Assembly (NCBI GenBank): GCA_902788705.1
Contig: CADALE010000004.1
Coordinates: forward strand, 1-64,000
Length of the DNA stretch: 64,000 nucleotides
Direction: 5' to 3'
Source: an uncultured Coriobacteriaceae bacterium
GTDB lineage: Bacteria > Actinomycetota > Coriobacteriia > Coriobacteriales > Atopobiaceae
Positions 19,157-26,963 of this stretch are shown here, piece after piece; the first letter of the stretch is position 1; every line of letters starts with the position of its first letter. Both the position numbers and the translations under genes were made by a program. The notes under the pieces are model-generated. The model did no database searches, had not been told where the DNA came from, and saw nothing but the letters and a program-made list of their open reading frames with translations.

Positions 19157-19229
19157 CGGACACAACCAAGACACAACGGGGAGCAAAACCACCCGAATGG
19201 CGGTTTTCCCACGTGCTCCCCAGTGTCCG
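19157..19229. repeat. nested inverted repeat at island edge
   Basis: Three dyads nest in order: cggacac (19157) with gtgtccg (19223-19229), ggggagca (19178) with tgctcccc (19214-19221), and aaaacc (19185) with ggtttt (19202-19207). It could be a terminator for the hypothetical gene at 18257 or part of an attachment site. Confidence 0.55.
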
Positions 19230-19305
19230 TCAGTTTTCGCAAAGGTCCAGCTCAGACGTCCGTTTCTTACTGTAAGTCATCGTCCGTGCTCGCTGCCGCA
19301 GGTCC

Positions 19306-19350
19306 CTCTCAAGGCGGAGATCGCCGGTTCGAATCCGGCACGGGCTACCA
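19306..19350 (+). tRNA. 3' half of a tRNA gene, probably tRNA-Glu(CTC); attachment-site remnant
   Basis: The stretch has an anticodon-loop-like ctctcaa followed by ggcgg, a variable agatc, a perfect T arm (gccgg ttcgaat ccggc), acceptor strand acgggct and ACCA. No matching 5' acceptor strand (agcccgt) or D arm lies upstream, so only the 3' part is present. Integrative elements that insert into tRNA genes leave such a fragment at one end. Anticodon identity is inferred from the stem. Confidence 0.65.
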
Positions 19351-19358
19351 ACTCTTCG

Positions 19359-19382
19359 CAGGCCCCCTTCGGGGCCTGTTTT
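19359..19382 (+). terminator. Rho-independent terminator after the tRNA fragment
   Basis: Stem caggcccc / ggggcctg with a four-base loop, followed by tttt, nine bases after the CCA. Confidence 0.75.
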
Positions 19383-19447
19383 CGTATCTGCGGGCGGCTG
19401 GGTCGCCGCGAGGCCCTCTCGTATCCCAACGGCCCCGCAAACCCGTC

Positions 19448-19456
19448 TGATATACT
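19448..19456 (+). promoter_or_regulatory. extended -10 promoter of the MoxR operon
   Basis: TGATATACT gives a TG motif plus TATACT 31 bases before the moxR-like start; no -35 box is needed for this class and none is obvious. Confidence 0.5.
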
Positions 19457-19486
19457 AGCCGCGATACCCCCGGGGAAAGGAACCGC

Positions 19487-20446
19487 ATGTCAGATGCCGC
19501 CACGTACGCGTGGGCCAACGGGCTTATGAGCTCCATCGTGCAGAACATCGAGACGGTCGTGTACGGCAAGACCACCCAGGTGCGCCTCGTGGTGGCCGCG
19601 CTTGCGGCGGGTGGCCACGTGCTGCTTGAGGACGTACCGGGCACGGGCAAGACCAGCCTCGCCTCGGCGCTGGCCAGCTCGGTGCGCTGCTACTTCCGGC
19701 GCATCCAGTTCACCCCCGACGTGATGCCCTCCGACATCAGCGGCTTCTCCGTCTACAACCAGAAGACCAACGACTTCGAGTTCCGCCCCGGCGCCGTGAT
19801 GGCCAACATCGTGTTGGCCGACGAGATCAACCGCGCGAGCCCCAAGACGCAGTCGGCCCTGCTCGAAGCCATGGAGGAGGCGCAGGTGACGGTTGACGGC
19901 GAGACCCACAGCCTTGCCAAGCCCTTCTTTGTGATCGCCACCCAAAATCCCATCGAGCACTATGGCACCTACCCCTTGCCCGAGGCCCAGGTCGACCGCT
20001 TCATGTGCCGCCTCTCGCTGGGCTATCCCGCGCGCGAGAGCGAGCTGGCCGTCCTGCGGCGCGACGCCAACGCCAAGGCCAGCCTCAAGTCGGTGGCCAC
20101 TGCCGTCGACGTGCTCAGGCTCCAGGGGGTGACCAGCACCGTGCACGCCGGGGATGACGTGTGCGAGTACATCCTGAACATCGTCGAGGCAACGCGCCAC
20201 TCGTCCGACCTCATGCTTGGCTCCTCGCCACGCGGCGGCCTGGCCACCCTCGCGCTGGCCCGCGCCTGGGCGCTGGCGCAGGGTCGCGGCTATGTGGTTA
20301 CCGACGACATCAAGATGCTGGCCCCCTACACGCTGCGCCATCGTCTCATCCTCTCGCCCGAGGCGCATGCGAAGGGCAAGACCGTCGACAAGGTGTTCGC
20401 CGACCTGCTTGCGCACGCGACGGTGCCTCTGGGCCCGAGGCGCTAG
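19487..20446 (+). CDS. MoxR-family AAA+ ATPase
   Basis: 319 residues. Walker A PGTGKTS at 51-57, Walker B NIVLADEINRA near 108-117, sensor-1 region FVIATQNPIEHYGTYPLPEAQVDRF and a C-terminal lid domain with SPRGGLAT; all are standard for MoxR ATPases. The family acts as a chaperone-like ATPase that matures or activates partners, commonly vWA or DUF58 proteins encoded beside it. The ribosome-binding site AAAGGA lies seven bases before the ATG. It leads a three-gene operon with the DUF58 and DUF4129 proteins that follow, an arrangement common in actinobacteria and linked to envelope functions. Confidence 0.93.
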   Translation: MSDAATYAWANGLMSSIVQNIETVVYGKTTQVRLVVAALAAGGHVLLEDVPGTGKTSLASALASSVRCYFRRIQFTPDVMPSDISGFSVYNQKTNDFEFRPGAVMANIVLADEINRASPKTQSALLEAMEEAQVTVDGETHSLAKPFFVIATQNPIEHYGTYPLPEAQVDRFMCRLSLGYPARESELAVLRRDANAKASLKSVATAVDVLRLQGVTSTVHAGDDVCEYILNIVEATRHSSDLMLGSSPRGGLATLALARAWALAQGRGYVVTDDIKMLAPYTLRHRLILSPEAHAKGKTVDKVFADLLAHATVPLGPRR

Positions 20447-20460
20447 CTGCGTCACCTGCC

Positions 20461-21894
20461 ATGGCAACGCCTCGTACGCTACATGCCGACCGAAGGCGGC
20501 CGCGCATCCCGTGGGTTGCCGTGGGCCGCTTCGTCCTGCGTGCCGCACGGTGGCTCTTCCTGCTGTTCCTCGGTTTCATGGTCGTCGCCCTTTCGCTCAG
20601 CCGCAACCCGTCCGAGCGCCTCATGGGGCTCTTTGTCCTTGCGCTTACGGGCGTCTCGCTGGCGTACCTGCTCTTCGTCTCGTCTCGCCTCACGCTGGAC
20701 TTTCCCGGCATCAACGAGCGTGACGTCGAGGCTGGTGAGGGGGTGGAGACAGATGGCCCAGAGGACGACCATGTCAACGCGAAATCGCCGCATGGGCTTC
20801 CAAGGCACAAGGGGCCGCAGGGCTTGCGGGGCACGATACAGGTCGTGCGCCTCGACGCGGGGGCGGCGCGCGTGACCGTGGCCAACAACGCGCCGCTTCC
20901 GGTGCTGTATGCCCGGACCGCCCTGTCCATCGTTCAGGAGGATCCCGAGGACGCTTGCTCCGGCAAGCCAGCGGCGAGCCTCGTCCTGGGCGAGCCGTTC
21001 GTGGTGCCCGCGCACGCCAGCCTGCCCACCAGCGTCTCGAACGTCTTTGGCCATGTGGGCATCTACACCCTCGACGCAGCGGGGGTCCGCATGCGGGACC
21101 TTACCGGCCTCTTCTCGCGAACCTGTGGCATGCGGGGGCTGTGGCGCGTGCGTGTGGTCCCCAACCTGTACCGCCTCACGCAGGGCATACCCAGAAGGCG
21201 CAGTGTCACGCAGACGAGCATTGGCCTTCCCGACACCCCCTCCGACACCCTCGACTACGATCGTGTGCGCGACTATCGCCCGGGCGACCCGCTTAAGACC
21301 ATCCACTGGAAGCTGGTTGCCCACGGTCAGGGCGACCTGTATACCAAGCTGTTCGAGACCGCCACGGTCTCGTCGGTCACCCTCCTGGTGGACCCGACCG
21401 GCCCCGAGGGCTCGGATACTTACGAGGTGGCCCGCAGCCAGTTTGACACCATGCTGGAGGGTGGCCTCTCGCTGATGGAGCATGCCCGGGAGGCGGGGCT
21501 GCGCGGCTCCCTGCGCTTCGTTGACCGTGGCGGCTCGCTGATCGAGACCAGATGGGAGGGCTGGGCCACGCTGGGGTGGTTCGTCGAGATGGTGCGACGG
21601 CCCTCGTCGGCACCCGATGCCGCTTCGCGCGGCGTCGCCGCCATCCACTCGATTCGGGACGACAAGTCGGGCTACGTCATCGTTGCCACGAGCTGCCTGA
21701 CCACGGAGAGCGTGCGGGAGCTTATCGCCTGCCATCGCTTCGGTGTCTCGCTGCTGGTGGTGCACGCCCTCCCGCGGTCGGCGGGCTCGGATCGCCAGCG
21801 ACAGGAGTTCTTCGACGCCCAGCTGCGCAACGCGTCGGTGGATGTCATCGCGCTTACGGAAGGCTCGCAGATCATTCGGGAGGTGGCCTCATGA
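20461..21894 (+). CDS. DUF58-domain membrane protein
   Basis: 477 residues from the ATG at 20461, 14 bp after the MoxR stop; an upstream-open frame would overlap MoxR and is not used. Two membrane helices are predicted near residues 25-70 (LFLLFLGFMVVALSL, LMGLFVLALTGVSLAYLLF). The DUF58 signature DTLDYDRVRDYRPGDPLKTI with HWK follows near 265-285; the C-terminal part is a vWA-like fold. DUF58 proteins are partners of MoxR ATPases. The molecular role is not established for the family. The stop overlaps the next start (ATGA). Confidence 0.9.
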   Translation: MATPRTLHADRRRPRIPWVAVGRFVLRAARWLFLLFLGFMVVALSLSRNPSERLMGLFVLALTGVSLAYLLFVSSRLTLDFPGINERDVEAGEGVETDGPEDDHVNAKSPHGLPRHKGPQGLRGTIQVVRLDAGAARVTVANNAPLPVLYARTALSIVQEDPEDACSGKPAASLVLGEPFVVPAHASLPTSVSNVFGHVGIYTLDAAGVRMRDLTGLFSRTCGMRGLWRVRVVPNLYRLTQGIPRRRSVTQTSIGLPDTPSDTLDYDRVRDYRPGDPLKTIHWKLVAHGQGDLYTKLFETATVSSVTLLVDPTGPEGSDTYEVARSQFDTMLEGGLSLMEHAREAGLRGSLRFVDRGGSLIETRWEGWATLGWFVEMVRRPSSAPDAASRGVAAIHSIRDDKSGYVIVATSCLTTESVRELIACHRFGVSLLVVHALPRSAGSDRQRQEFFDAQLRNASVDVIALTEGSQIIREVAS

Positions 21895-23222
21895 GCTTGG
21901 TGAGGAATGGCGGTGCCGCCGCCCCGCGCCCACCATTGTGGCGAGCGGACGCTGCAGAGCGCCTGCGTGCCCTGCTGCCCGAGATGGCCTTGCTTGTCGT
22001 CACCGCCACCTGCTTCTCCATCGCGATCTCCCTTGACGGTGCGACAAACTTGCTCGCCCTCTGCGTGAAGATGGCTGTCTGCCAGCTCATCGTGCAGACG
22101 GTGATGTATGCCTTCACCTACCTTTCGGAGGACAGGCGGATGGTGTCATTGGGGCCGATCATCGTCCTGCTTGCCTCGTACGTGGTCAGTGCGTTGCCGT
22201 CGTTCAGGACGGCGTCCGTCGGAGGCTATGACTTCGCCACCTTCATGGCAATGTACCTGGGCGTCGTGGAGTTCTGTGTCACGCGGCTGCGGGTGACGTT
22301 TGTCTTCCTGCTCATCGAGCTGGTGGTGCTGATTGGCGAGGTTGCGGAGTGGGGCCCATTGATGGCGCTGCATCTCGTTGCCATCGGCTGCCTCTTTGCG
22401 CTCTTCTTCATACGCAGCTCTGCCATGCACATCACCGTGGGTGGCGAGCTTGCGGAGCCTGCGCCAACGGCGGCTGCCGACGAGGGGCGCGAGCGTCCCG
22501 TCCTAGGCATATATGCGCAGGTGGCAGCCGTGGGTGTGGCGGCTTGCGTGCTGTGCCTGGCCATGGCGCTAGCCACCATGCCCCTGTGGTGGCCAGGTGG
22601 TGGGGGAGCGGTCGAGGTCACGACCGTCTCCAGCCCGGACGCGGACGCGAGGCCCGTCGCGACGCCCGGGGATGACGGCGCCACGGCAGGAGGCAGCCCC
22701 GGGACAACGGGGATGGCCTCGTCCACGGGAGGCGCCTCGCCGTCAGATGCCGTGGGAACTACCGCGCAGTCGGGCTCGCATGGCACCGGGGGCGTTGGCT
22801 GGATCGCCCTTGCCCTGCCGCTGCTGGTGCTCCTTCCCTTTGCGGTTCGCTGGCTTGTGAGCCTGCGCAGGAGGCAGTCGATCAGGCATGAGCGCACGGG
22901 CGCCGACCGCGTGGCCAGGCTCTACCAAGCCATCGTCGACCGGCTGGCGGTAGCGGGGGTCGTCCGCGACGAGTCTGACACGCCGCAAGAGTTCCTCGTG
23001 CTGCACGGGGATGAGCTCACGGACCTCACGGCATCGGCGGGTCTCGGCAACGAGGCGTGGGAGGCCCTCACGGATGCCTACCAGAAGGCGCGCTATGCCG
23101 GCGACGATCCCACGAGCCAGGAGCTCGAGACCAGCTGGCAGCTCTACGACGCCCTGCCGGGGTGCCTGCGCAGGAAGGTGGGCTGGAGGCGCTACCTCCT
23201 CGAAGCCTTCTGGAGGCTGTAG
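21891..23222 (+). CDS. TgpA-like membrane protein with DUF4129 but no transglutaminase core
   Basis: 443 residues. About six N-terminal hydrophobic helices (residues 25-200) are followed by a seventh near 210-235, a low-complexity Gly/Ser/Thr/Ala/Pro linker (PGDDGATAGGSPGTTG...), a helix near 300, and a cytosolic DUF4129-like tail (ARLYQAIVDRLAVAGVV, DTPQEFL). In the usual MoxR-DUF58-TgpA operons the region between the helices holds a transglutaminase fold with Cys-His-Asp; here it is replaced by the linker and no such triad is seen. It is probably a scaffold version of the protein. It overlaps the DUF58 gene by four bases. Confidence 0.82.
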   Translation: MSLVRNGGAAAPRPPLWRADAAERLRALLPEMALLVVTATCFSIAISLDGATNLLALCVKMAVCQLIVQTVMYAFTYLSEDRRMVSLGPIIVLLASYVVSALPSFRTASVGGYDFATFMAMYLGVVEFCVTRLRVTFVFLLIELVVLIGEVAEWGPLMALHLVAIGCLFALFFIRSSAMHITVGGELAEPAPTAAADEGRERPVLGIYAQVAAVGVAACVLCLAMALATMPLWWPGGGGAVEVTTVSSPDADARPVATPGDDGATAGGSPGTTGMASSTGGASPSDAVGTTAQSGSHGTGGVGWIALALPLLVLLPFAVRWLVSLRRRQSIRHERTGADRVARLYQAIVDRLAVAGVVRDESDTPQEFLVLHGDELTDLTASAGLGNEAWEALTDAYQKARYAGDDPTSQELETSWQLYDALPGCLRRKVGWRRYLLEAFWRL

Positions 23223-23374
23223 GCCTCCGGCGAGCCCCATTGACATGCACGCCCCTCAAGCCCTAGACTAGCCCTCCGTTACGTGCAACAGCGCCGGGAG
23301 GCATATGCACTAATCGCTTGCCATCGAGGCTGACATACCTAGGCAATCACGTTGACCTCTGCAAGGAGTGCATC

Positions 23375-24739
23375 ATGTCTGACGTTCGCGACCCCAAGGA
23401 ACTGTTTGGCTCCACCCCCATCCCAAAGCTCTTCTTCACGGCCGCCCTGCCGGGCGCCGTGGGCATGCTGGTGTCGTCCATCTACAACATCATGGACGGC
23501 GTGCTCGTAGGCAACTTTGTTGGCGAGAATCCGTTCGCGGCCATCAACCTTGCCATGCCCTTCGTCATCGTGCTCTTTGCGTTTGGTGACCTCATCGGCG
23601 TGGGCTCGGCGGTGCCCATCTCCATCGCCCTCGGCGAGAACCGCGACGACGACGCCAACAACATCTTCACCTGCTCGTGCATCATGAACGTGGCCACCGG
23701 CGCCATCCTCGGCGCGCTTCTGTGGGCGCTTGCGCCAACCTTGTTCGCCCTCATCGGCGCCACGGGCGAGCTTGCCCGCCTTGCCACCACCTACCTGCGC
23801 GTCTATGCCCTCTTTGCCCCGCTTACCACCATTGGCTACGCGCTCGACAACTACCTGCGCATCTCTGGGCACATCCAGCGCAGCCTCTTTGCCAACACCT
23901 TCATGGCGGTATTCGGCTCGATACTCGAGGCCCTGCTGCTGGCGGTGTTTGGCCTGGGCGTGGGCGCCGCGGCGTTCGCCTTCAGCGTGGCCATGGTGTG
24001 TGGTGTGGGCATCTCGCTCTGGCCGTTTTTGCGCGGGGGCCTCCAGCTGCGCTTCGTTGCGCCGCGACCCTCGCTTGCCGACATGGCCGAGATCTTCCGC
24101 TGTGGCGTGTCCACCTTCCTTGACAACATCACCGGCCGCGTCACCTCCGTGGTCATGAACGCCGTGCTGCTGCGGCTGGGCGGCGCGGACGCCGTGGCCA
24201 TCTACGGCATGTGCATGTTCGCGGCGGGGTTCGTGATCCCGCTGGTGTACGGCACGCTCGATGCCCTGCAGCCCGCCGTGGGCTACAACTGGGGCGCCCG
24301 CGACTTCAGCCGCGTCAAGTGGCTCGAGATCTGGTGCTTCGGGGCCGTGGCGCTGCTCAGCCTGGCCACCATGGCCGTGCTGCTGGCGTTCCCTGTTCCC
24401 TTCGTGAAGCTGTTCATGCCCGGCGCCACTGGCCAGCTGCTGGCCGAGGCGGTTCGGGCCCTCAGGCTGTTCGCGCTGGCGCTGTCGGTGCGGTGGTTCG
24501 CGTTTGGCTCGCAGTCGTTTCTGGTCAACGTGGGCGAGGCTGTGCCCGCCACGGTCATATCGGTGTGCACGGCCTTCGTGTTCCCGCTTGCGCTCATCTG
24601 GCTGCTGTGGCCGCTGGGCCTTACCGGCATCTGGCTGAACGACCTGGGCAACGCCCTGCTCACCTCCGGGCTGGGCGTCGTGCTGCTGCTGAGGTTGCGC
24701 ACGAAGGTGCGCGCGATGCGGGCGCAGGACCCTGCGTGA
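23375..24739 (+). CDS. MATE-family multidrug/cation antiporter
   Basis: 454 residues from the ATG at 23375, which has AAGGAG about eight bases upstream; an upstream extension of 19 residues lacks such a site. About twelve hydrophobic helices cover the whole length. The start (TPIPKLFFTAALPGAVGMLVSSIYNIMDGVLVG) and the repeated second half (ALQPAVGYNWGARDF) match MATE/DinF-like exporters, where NYxxGA in the second lobe is conserved. It would export cationic drugs or metabolites using a Na+ or H+ gradient. The substrate cannot be told from sequence. It is probably a single gene, with the hydrolase 73 bp downstream. Confidence 0.9.
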   Translation: MSDVRDPKELFGSTPIPKLFFTAALPGAVGMLVSSIYNIMDGVLVGNFVGENPFAAINLAMPFVIVLFAFGDLIGVGSAVPISIALGENRDDDANNIFTCSCIMNVATGAILGALLWALAPTLFALIGATGELARLATTYLRVYALFAPLTTIGYALDNYLRISGHIQRSLFANTFMAVFGSILEALLLAVFGLGVGAAAFAFSVAMVCGVGISLWPFLRGGLQLRFVAPRPSLADMAEIFRCGVSTFLDNITGRVTSVVMNAVLLRLGGADAVAIYGMCMFAAGFVIPLVYGTLDALQPAVGYNWGARDFSRVKWLEIWCFGAVALLSLATMAVLLAFPVPFVKLFMPGATGQLLAEAVRALRLFALALSVRWFAFGSQSFLVNVGEAVPATVISVCTAFVFPLALIWLLWPLGLTGIWLNDLGNALLTSGLGVVLLLRLRTKVRAMRAQDPA

Positions 24740-24811
24740 CGGTGGCGCCGACGCTTGTGATGCGAGGCCAACTTCGGTAAGCTGCCTCTCGAAGCCAAGA
24801 GGGAGACTGCC

Positions 24812-25570
24812 ATGGTGGCCAAGTACTTCGACATAAACGAGAACGGCTGCAGCATCCGCTGCAAGCTGTACTGCGCCGACCCGCATGCGGTGCGCCGCGT
24901 CATCGTGTTCTGCCACGGTTTTGGAGGGCACAAGGACAACCATGCCGCCGAGACCTTTGCCGGGCGGGCGGTGGCCAAGCGCAAGGGCACGGCGGTCATC
25001 GTGTTCGACTGGCCCTGCCATGGCGACGACGCCCGCAAGAACCTGCTGCTCGAGGACTGCGACACCTACCTGACCACGGTCCTTGGCTACGCACGTAAGC
25101 GCTTCGACACCGACGAGCTGTATGCCTATGGCACGAGCTTTGGCGGCTACCTGCTGCTGAAGTACCTTGCGGACCACGGCAACCCCTTCCGGAAGGTGGC
25201 CCTGCGCTGTCCCGCCATCGACATGCTGGGCACGCTGCTGGGCGCCGTCGCCACCGACGAGGAGCGTGCCAACCTCGCCGCGGGAAAGCCCGTGCTGGTC
25301 GGGTTCGACCGCAAGGTGCGCGTGGGCCCGCAGTTCGTGGAGGGGCTGAAGGCGACGGACCTTCGTCAGGTGCCCTTCTTTGACTACGCCGACGACATCC
25401 TCATCGTGCACGGCACGGCCGACGACGTCGTGCCCATGCAGGACTCCGCCCAGTTTGCCGACGACAACGTTATCGAGTTCGTTCCCATCGAGGGCGCCGA
25501 CCACCGCTTCCGCGACCCCAAGAAGATGGACGCAGCCATCGCCCTCATCATCGGCTTCTTTGGCCTCTAG
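24812..25570 (+). CDS. alpha/beta hydrolase (serine esterase/lipase-like)
   Basis: 252 residues, ATG preceded by GAGGGAGA. Seen: oxyanion-hole motif CHGFGGHKD near 34-42, nucleophile elbow GTSFGG with Ser109, a late aspartate in DDILIVHGTADDVVP and a catalytic His in GADHRF near 230. The architecture is a standard esterase/peptidase-like alpha/beta hydrolase. No signal peptide, so cytosolic. The substrate is unknown; relatives include short-chain acyl hydrolases. The gene stands between unrelated genes on the same strand and may be read from the MATE promoter. Confidence 0.88.
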   Translation: MVAKYFDINENGCSIRCKLYCADPHAVRRVIVFCHGFGGHKDNHAAETFAGRAVAKRKGTAVIVFDWPCHGDDARKNLLLEDCDTYLTTVLGYARKRFDTDELYAYGTSFGGYLLLKYLADHGNPFRKVALRCPAIDMLGTLLGAVATDEERANLAAGKPVLVGFDRKVRVGPQFVEGLKATDLRQVPFFDYADDILIVHGTADDVVPMQDSAQFADDNVIEFVPIEGADHRFRDPKKMDAAIALIIGFFGL

Positions 25571-25680
25571 GCTGCGACACGCAGATTGTTGTCGGGCTGA
25601 TGAGGTACCATTGGGCAAAGGGCCAGCCAGCGCCTGCTTGCCGCGTGCATTCGGGTGCTACGTGACGCAGGGAGCGGACC

Positions 25681-26859
25681 ATGGACAACCGGGAGATCAT
25701 CGACAGCATTCGCAGGCGTCGCCAGCCCCACCTTCCGTATGTGATGGGCAGCCTCGTTGGTGGCGCCGTCGGAGACGCATTGGGGTACCCGGTAGAGTTC
25801 ATGAGCTACGCCAGCATCCAGGCGCAGTTCGGTGCTCAGGGCATCCGCAGCTACTGGCTTGACCGCACGGGCGGCGTGGCGCTCTTCTCCGACGACACCC
25901 AGATGACGCTGTTCACGGCGGCTGGCCTGCTGGAGGCTGTGACCTGCGACCCCGTGGGCCTCTCGCGCGAGGTGGTTGCCAACCACGTGTACCGGGCCTA
26001 CCTTGACTGGCTGCACACGCAGGACCACTTGTTTGTTAGCAATCCCGGGGCGTCCCAGCTGGTGGACGTACCCGAGCTGCAGCACCGTCGTGCCCCGGGC
26101 AACACGTGCCTGTCGGCGCTCTATAGCGGGCAGATGGGCACCATCGAGGCACCGCTCAACAACAGCTGCGGCTGCGGCGGCGTCATGCGCGTGGCGCCTG
26201 TGGGGCTGCTTGGCGATGATGGCATCCTGCGCCGCGCGTGGGCATATGCCGCAGACGTGGCGGCCATCACGCACGGCCATCCGATGGGCTACATCCCGGC
26301 GGCAGCACTGGCCCAGCTGGTGAGCCTGCTGGTGATGGACCGGTCGCAAGGCGCCTCGCTCGAGCGGGCGGTCTCCTCGGTTATCGAGGGGCTTCCGCGG
26401 TGGTTTGCCGACCAGCGGGAGCATGCCGACGACATGGCGTCCCAGCTGCGCCGAGCGGCTGCGTTGGCCGCCGGCGTCGAGCCCGACTACGACTGCGTCG
26501 TGCAGCTTGGTGAGGGCTGGGTGGGCGACGAGGCGCTTGCCATCGCCGTGTTCTGCTGCCTGAGGCACCCGGACAGCTTTGACGAGGCGGTCATCGCCGC
26601 CGTCAACCACGGGGGAGACTCCGACTCCACGGGAGCGGTCGCGGGCAACATCATGGGTGCCTACCTGGGCATCGATGCCATCGGCCCCCATTGGACTGAG
26701 CATCTGGAGCTGCGCGGCCTCATCGAGGGCCTCGCTCGCGACCTGTGCGAAGGCTGCCTGGGCGTGGACGAGCGCGGCTGGTGCAACGACGCCGCGTGGC
26801 TTGATCGTTGGGCTCGGCATCCCATTGGCAGCCTTGCCGTGGTGCGCGAAAACTCATAG
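25681..26859 (+). CDS. ADP-ribosylglycohydrolase family protein (DraG-like)
   Basis: 392 residues. The motif GGAVGDALGYPVEF near 27-40, the metal-binding FSDDTQMT near 69-76 and the C-terminal HGGDSDSTGAVAGNIMG near 309 are hallmarks of ADP-ribosylglycohydrolases, which bind two Mg2+ ions and remove ADP-ribose from proteins or hydrolyse related compounds. All likely metal ligands are present, so the enzyme is probably active. No ADP-ribosyltransferase is visible nearby. The start follows a GGGAGCGGACC ribosome-binding region. It ends convergent to the VIT/vWA gene, with a double hairpin between. Confidence 0.9.
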   Translation: MDNREIIDSIRRRRQPHLPYVMGSLVGGAVGDALGYPVEFMSYASIQAQFGAQGIRSYWLDRTGGVALFSDDTQMTLFTAAGLLEAVTCDPVGLSREVVANHVYRAYLDWLHTQDHLFVSNPGASQLVDVPELQHRRAPGNTCLSALYSGQMGTIEAPLNNSCGCGGVMRVAPVGLLGDDGILRRAWAYAADVAAITHGHPMGYIPAAALAQLVSLLVMDRSQGASLERAVSSVIEGLPRWFADQREHADDMASQLRRAAALAAGVEPDYDCVVQLGEGWVGDEALAIAVFCCLRHPDSFDEAVIAAVNHGGDSDSTGAVAGNIMGAYLGIDAIGPHWTEHLELRGLIEGLARDLCEGCLGVDERGWCNDAAWLDRWARHPIGSLAVVRENS

Positions 26860-26880
26860 CCCCCGTCGCGCTTCTGGTGG

Positions 26881-26940
26881 CGGTTTTGCCCGGAGCAAAA
26901 CCGAAGCACGGCGGAAGTGCTCGGAGCACTTCCGCCGTGC
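26881..26940. terminator. tandem perfect hairpins between convergent genes
   Basis: A 9-bp stem (cggttttgc) with a five-base loop at 26881-26903 is followed by a 16-bp perfect stem with a three-base loop at 26906-26940. Lying between two converging stop codons, they probably end transcription both ways, though no T run follows. Confidence 0.55.
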
Positions 26941-26963
26941 GGGAAGCGGATTCGCTGATGGGG

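Noticed and set aside
19306-19350. A complete tRNA gene
   Set aside because: No 5' acceptor strand or D arm that pairs with the visible 3' half lies in the 80 bases upstream.
23339-25618. 759-codon open frame antisense to the MATE and hydrolase genes
   Set aside because: Its sequence is His/Gln/Arg-rich and of low complexity, as expected for an antisense shadow in GC-rich DNA; both sense genes are clear.
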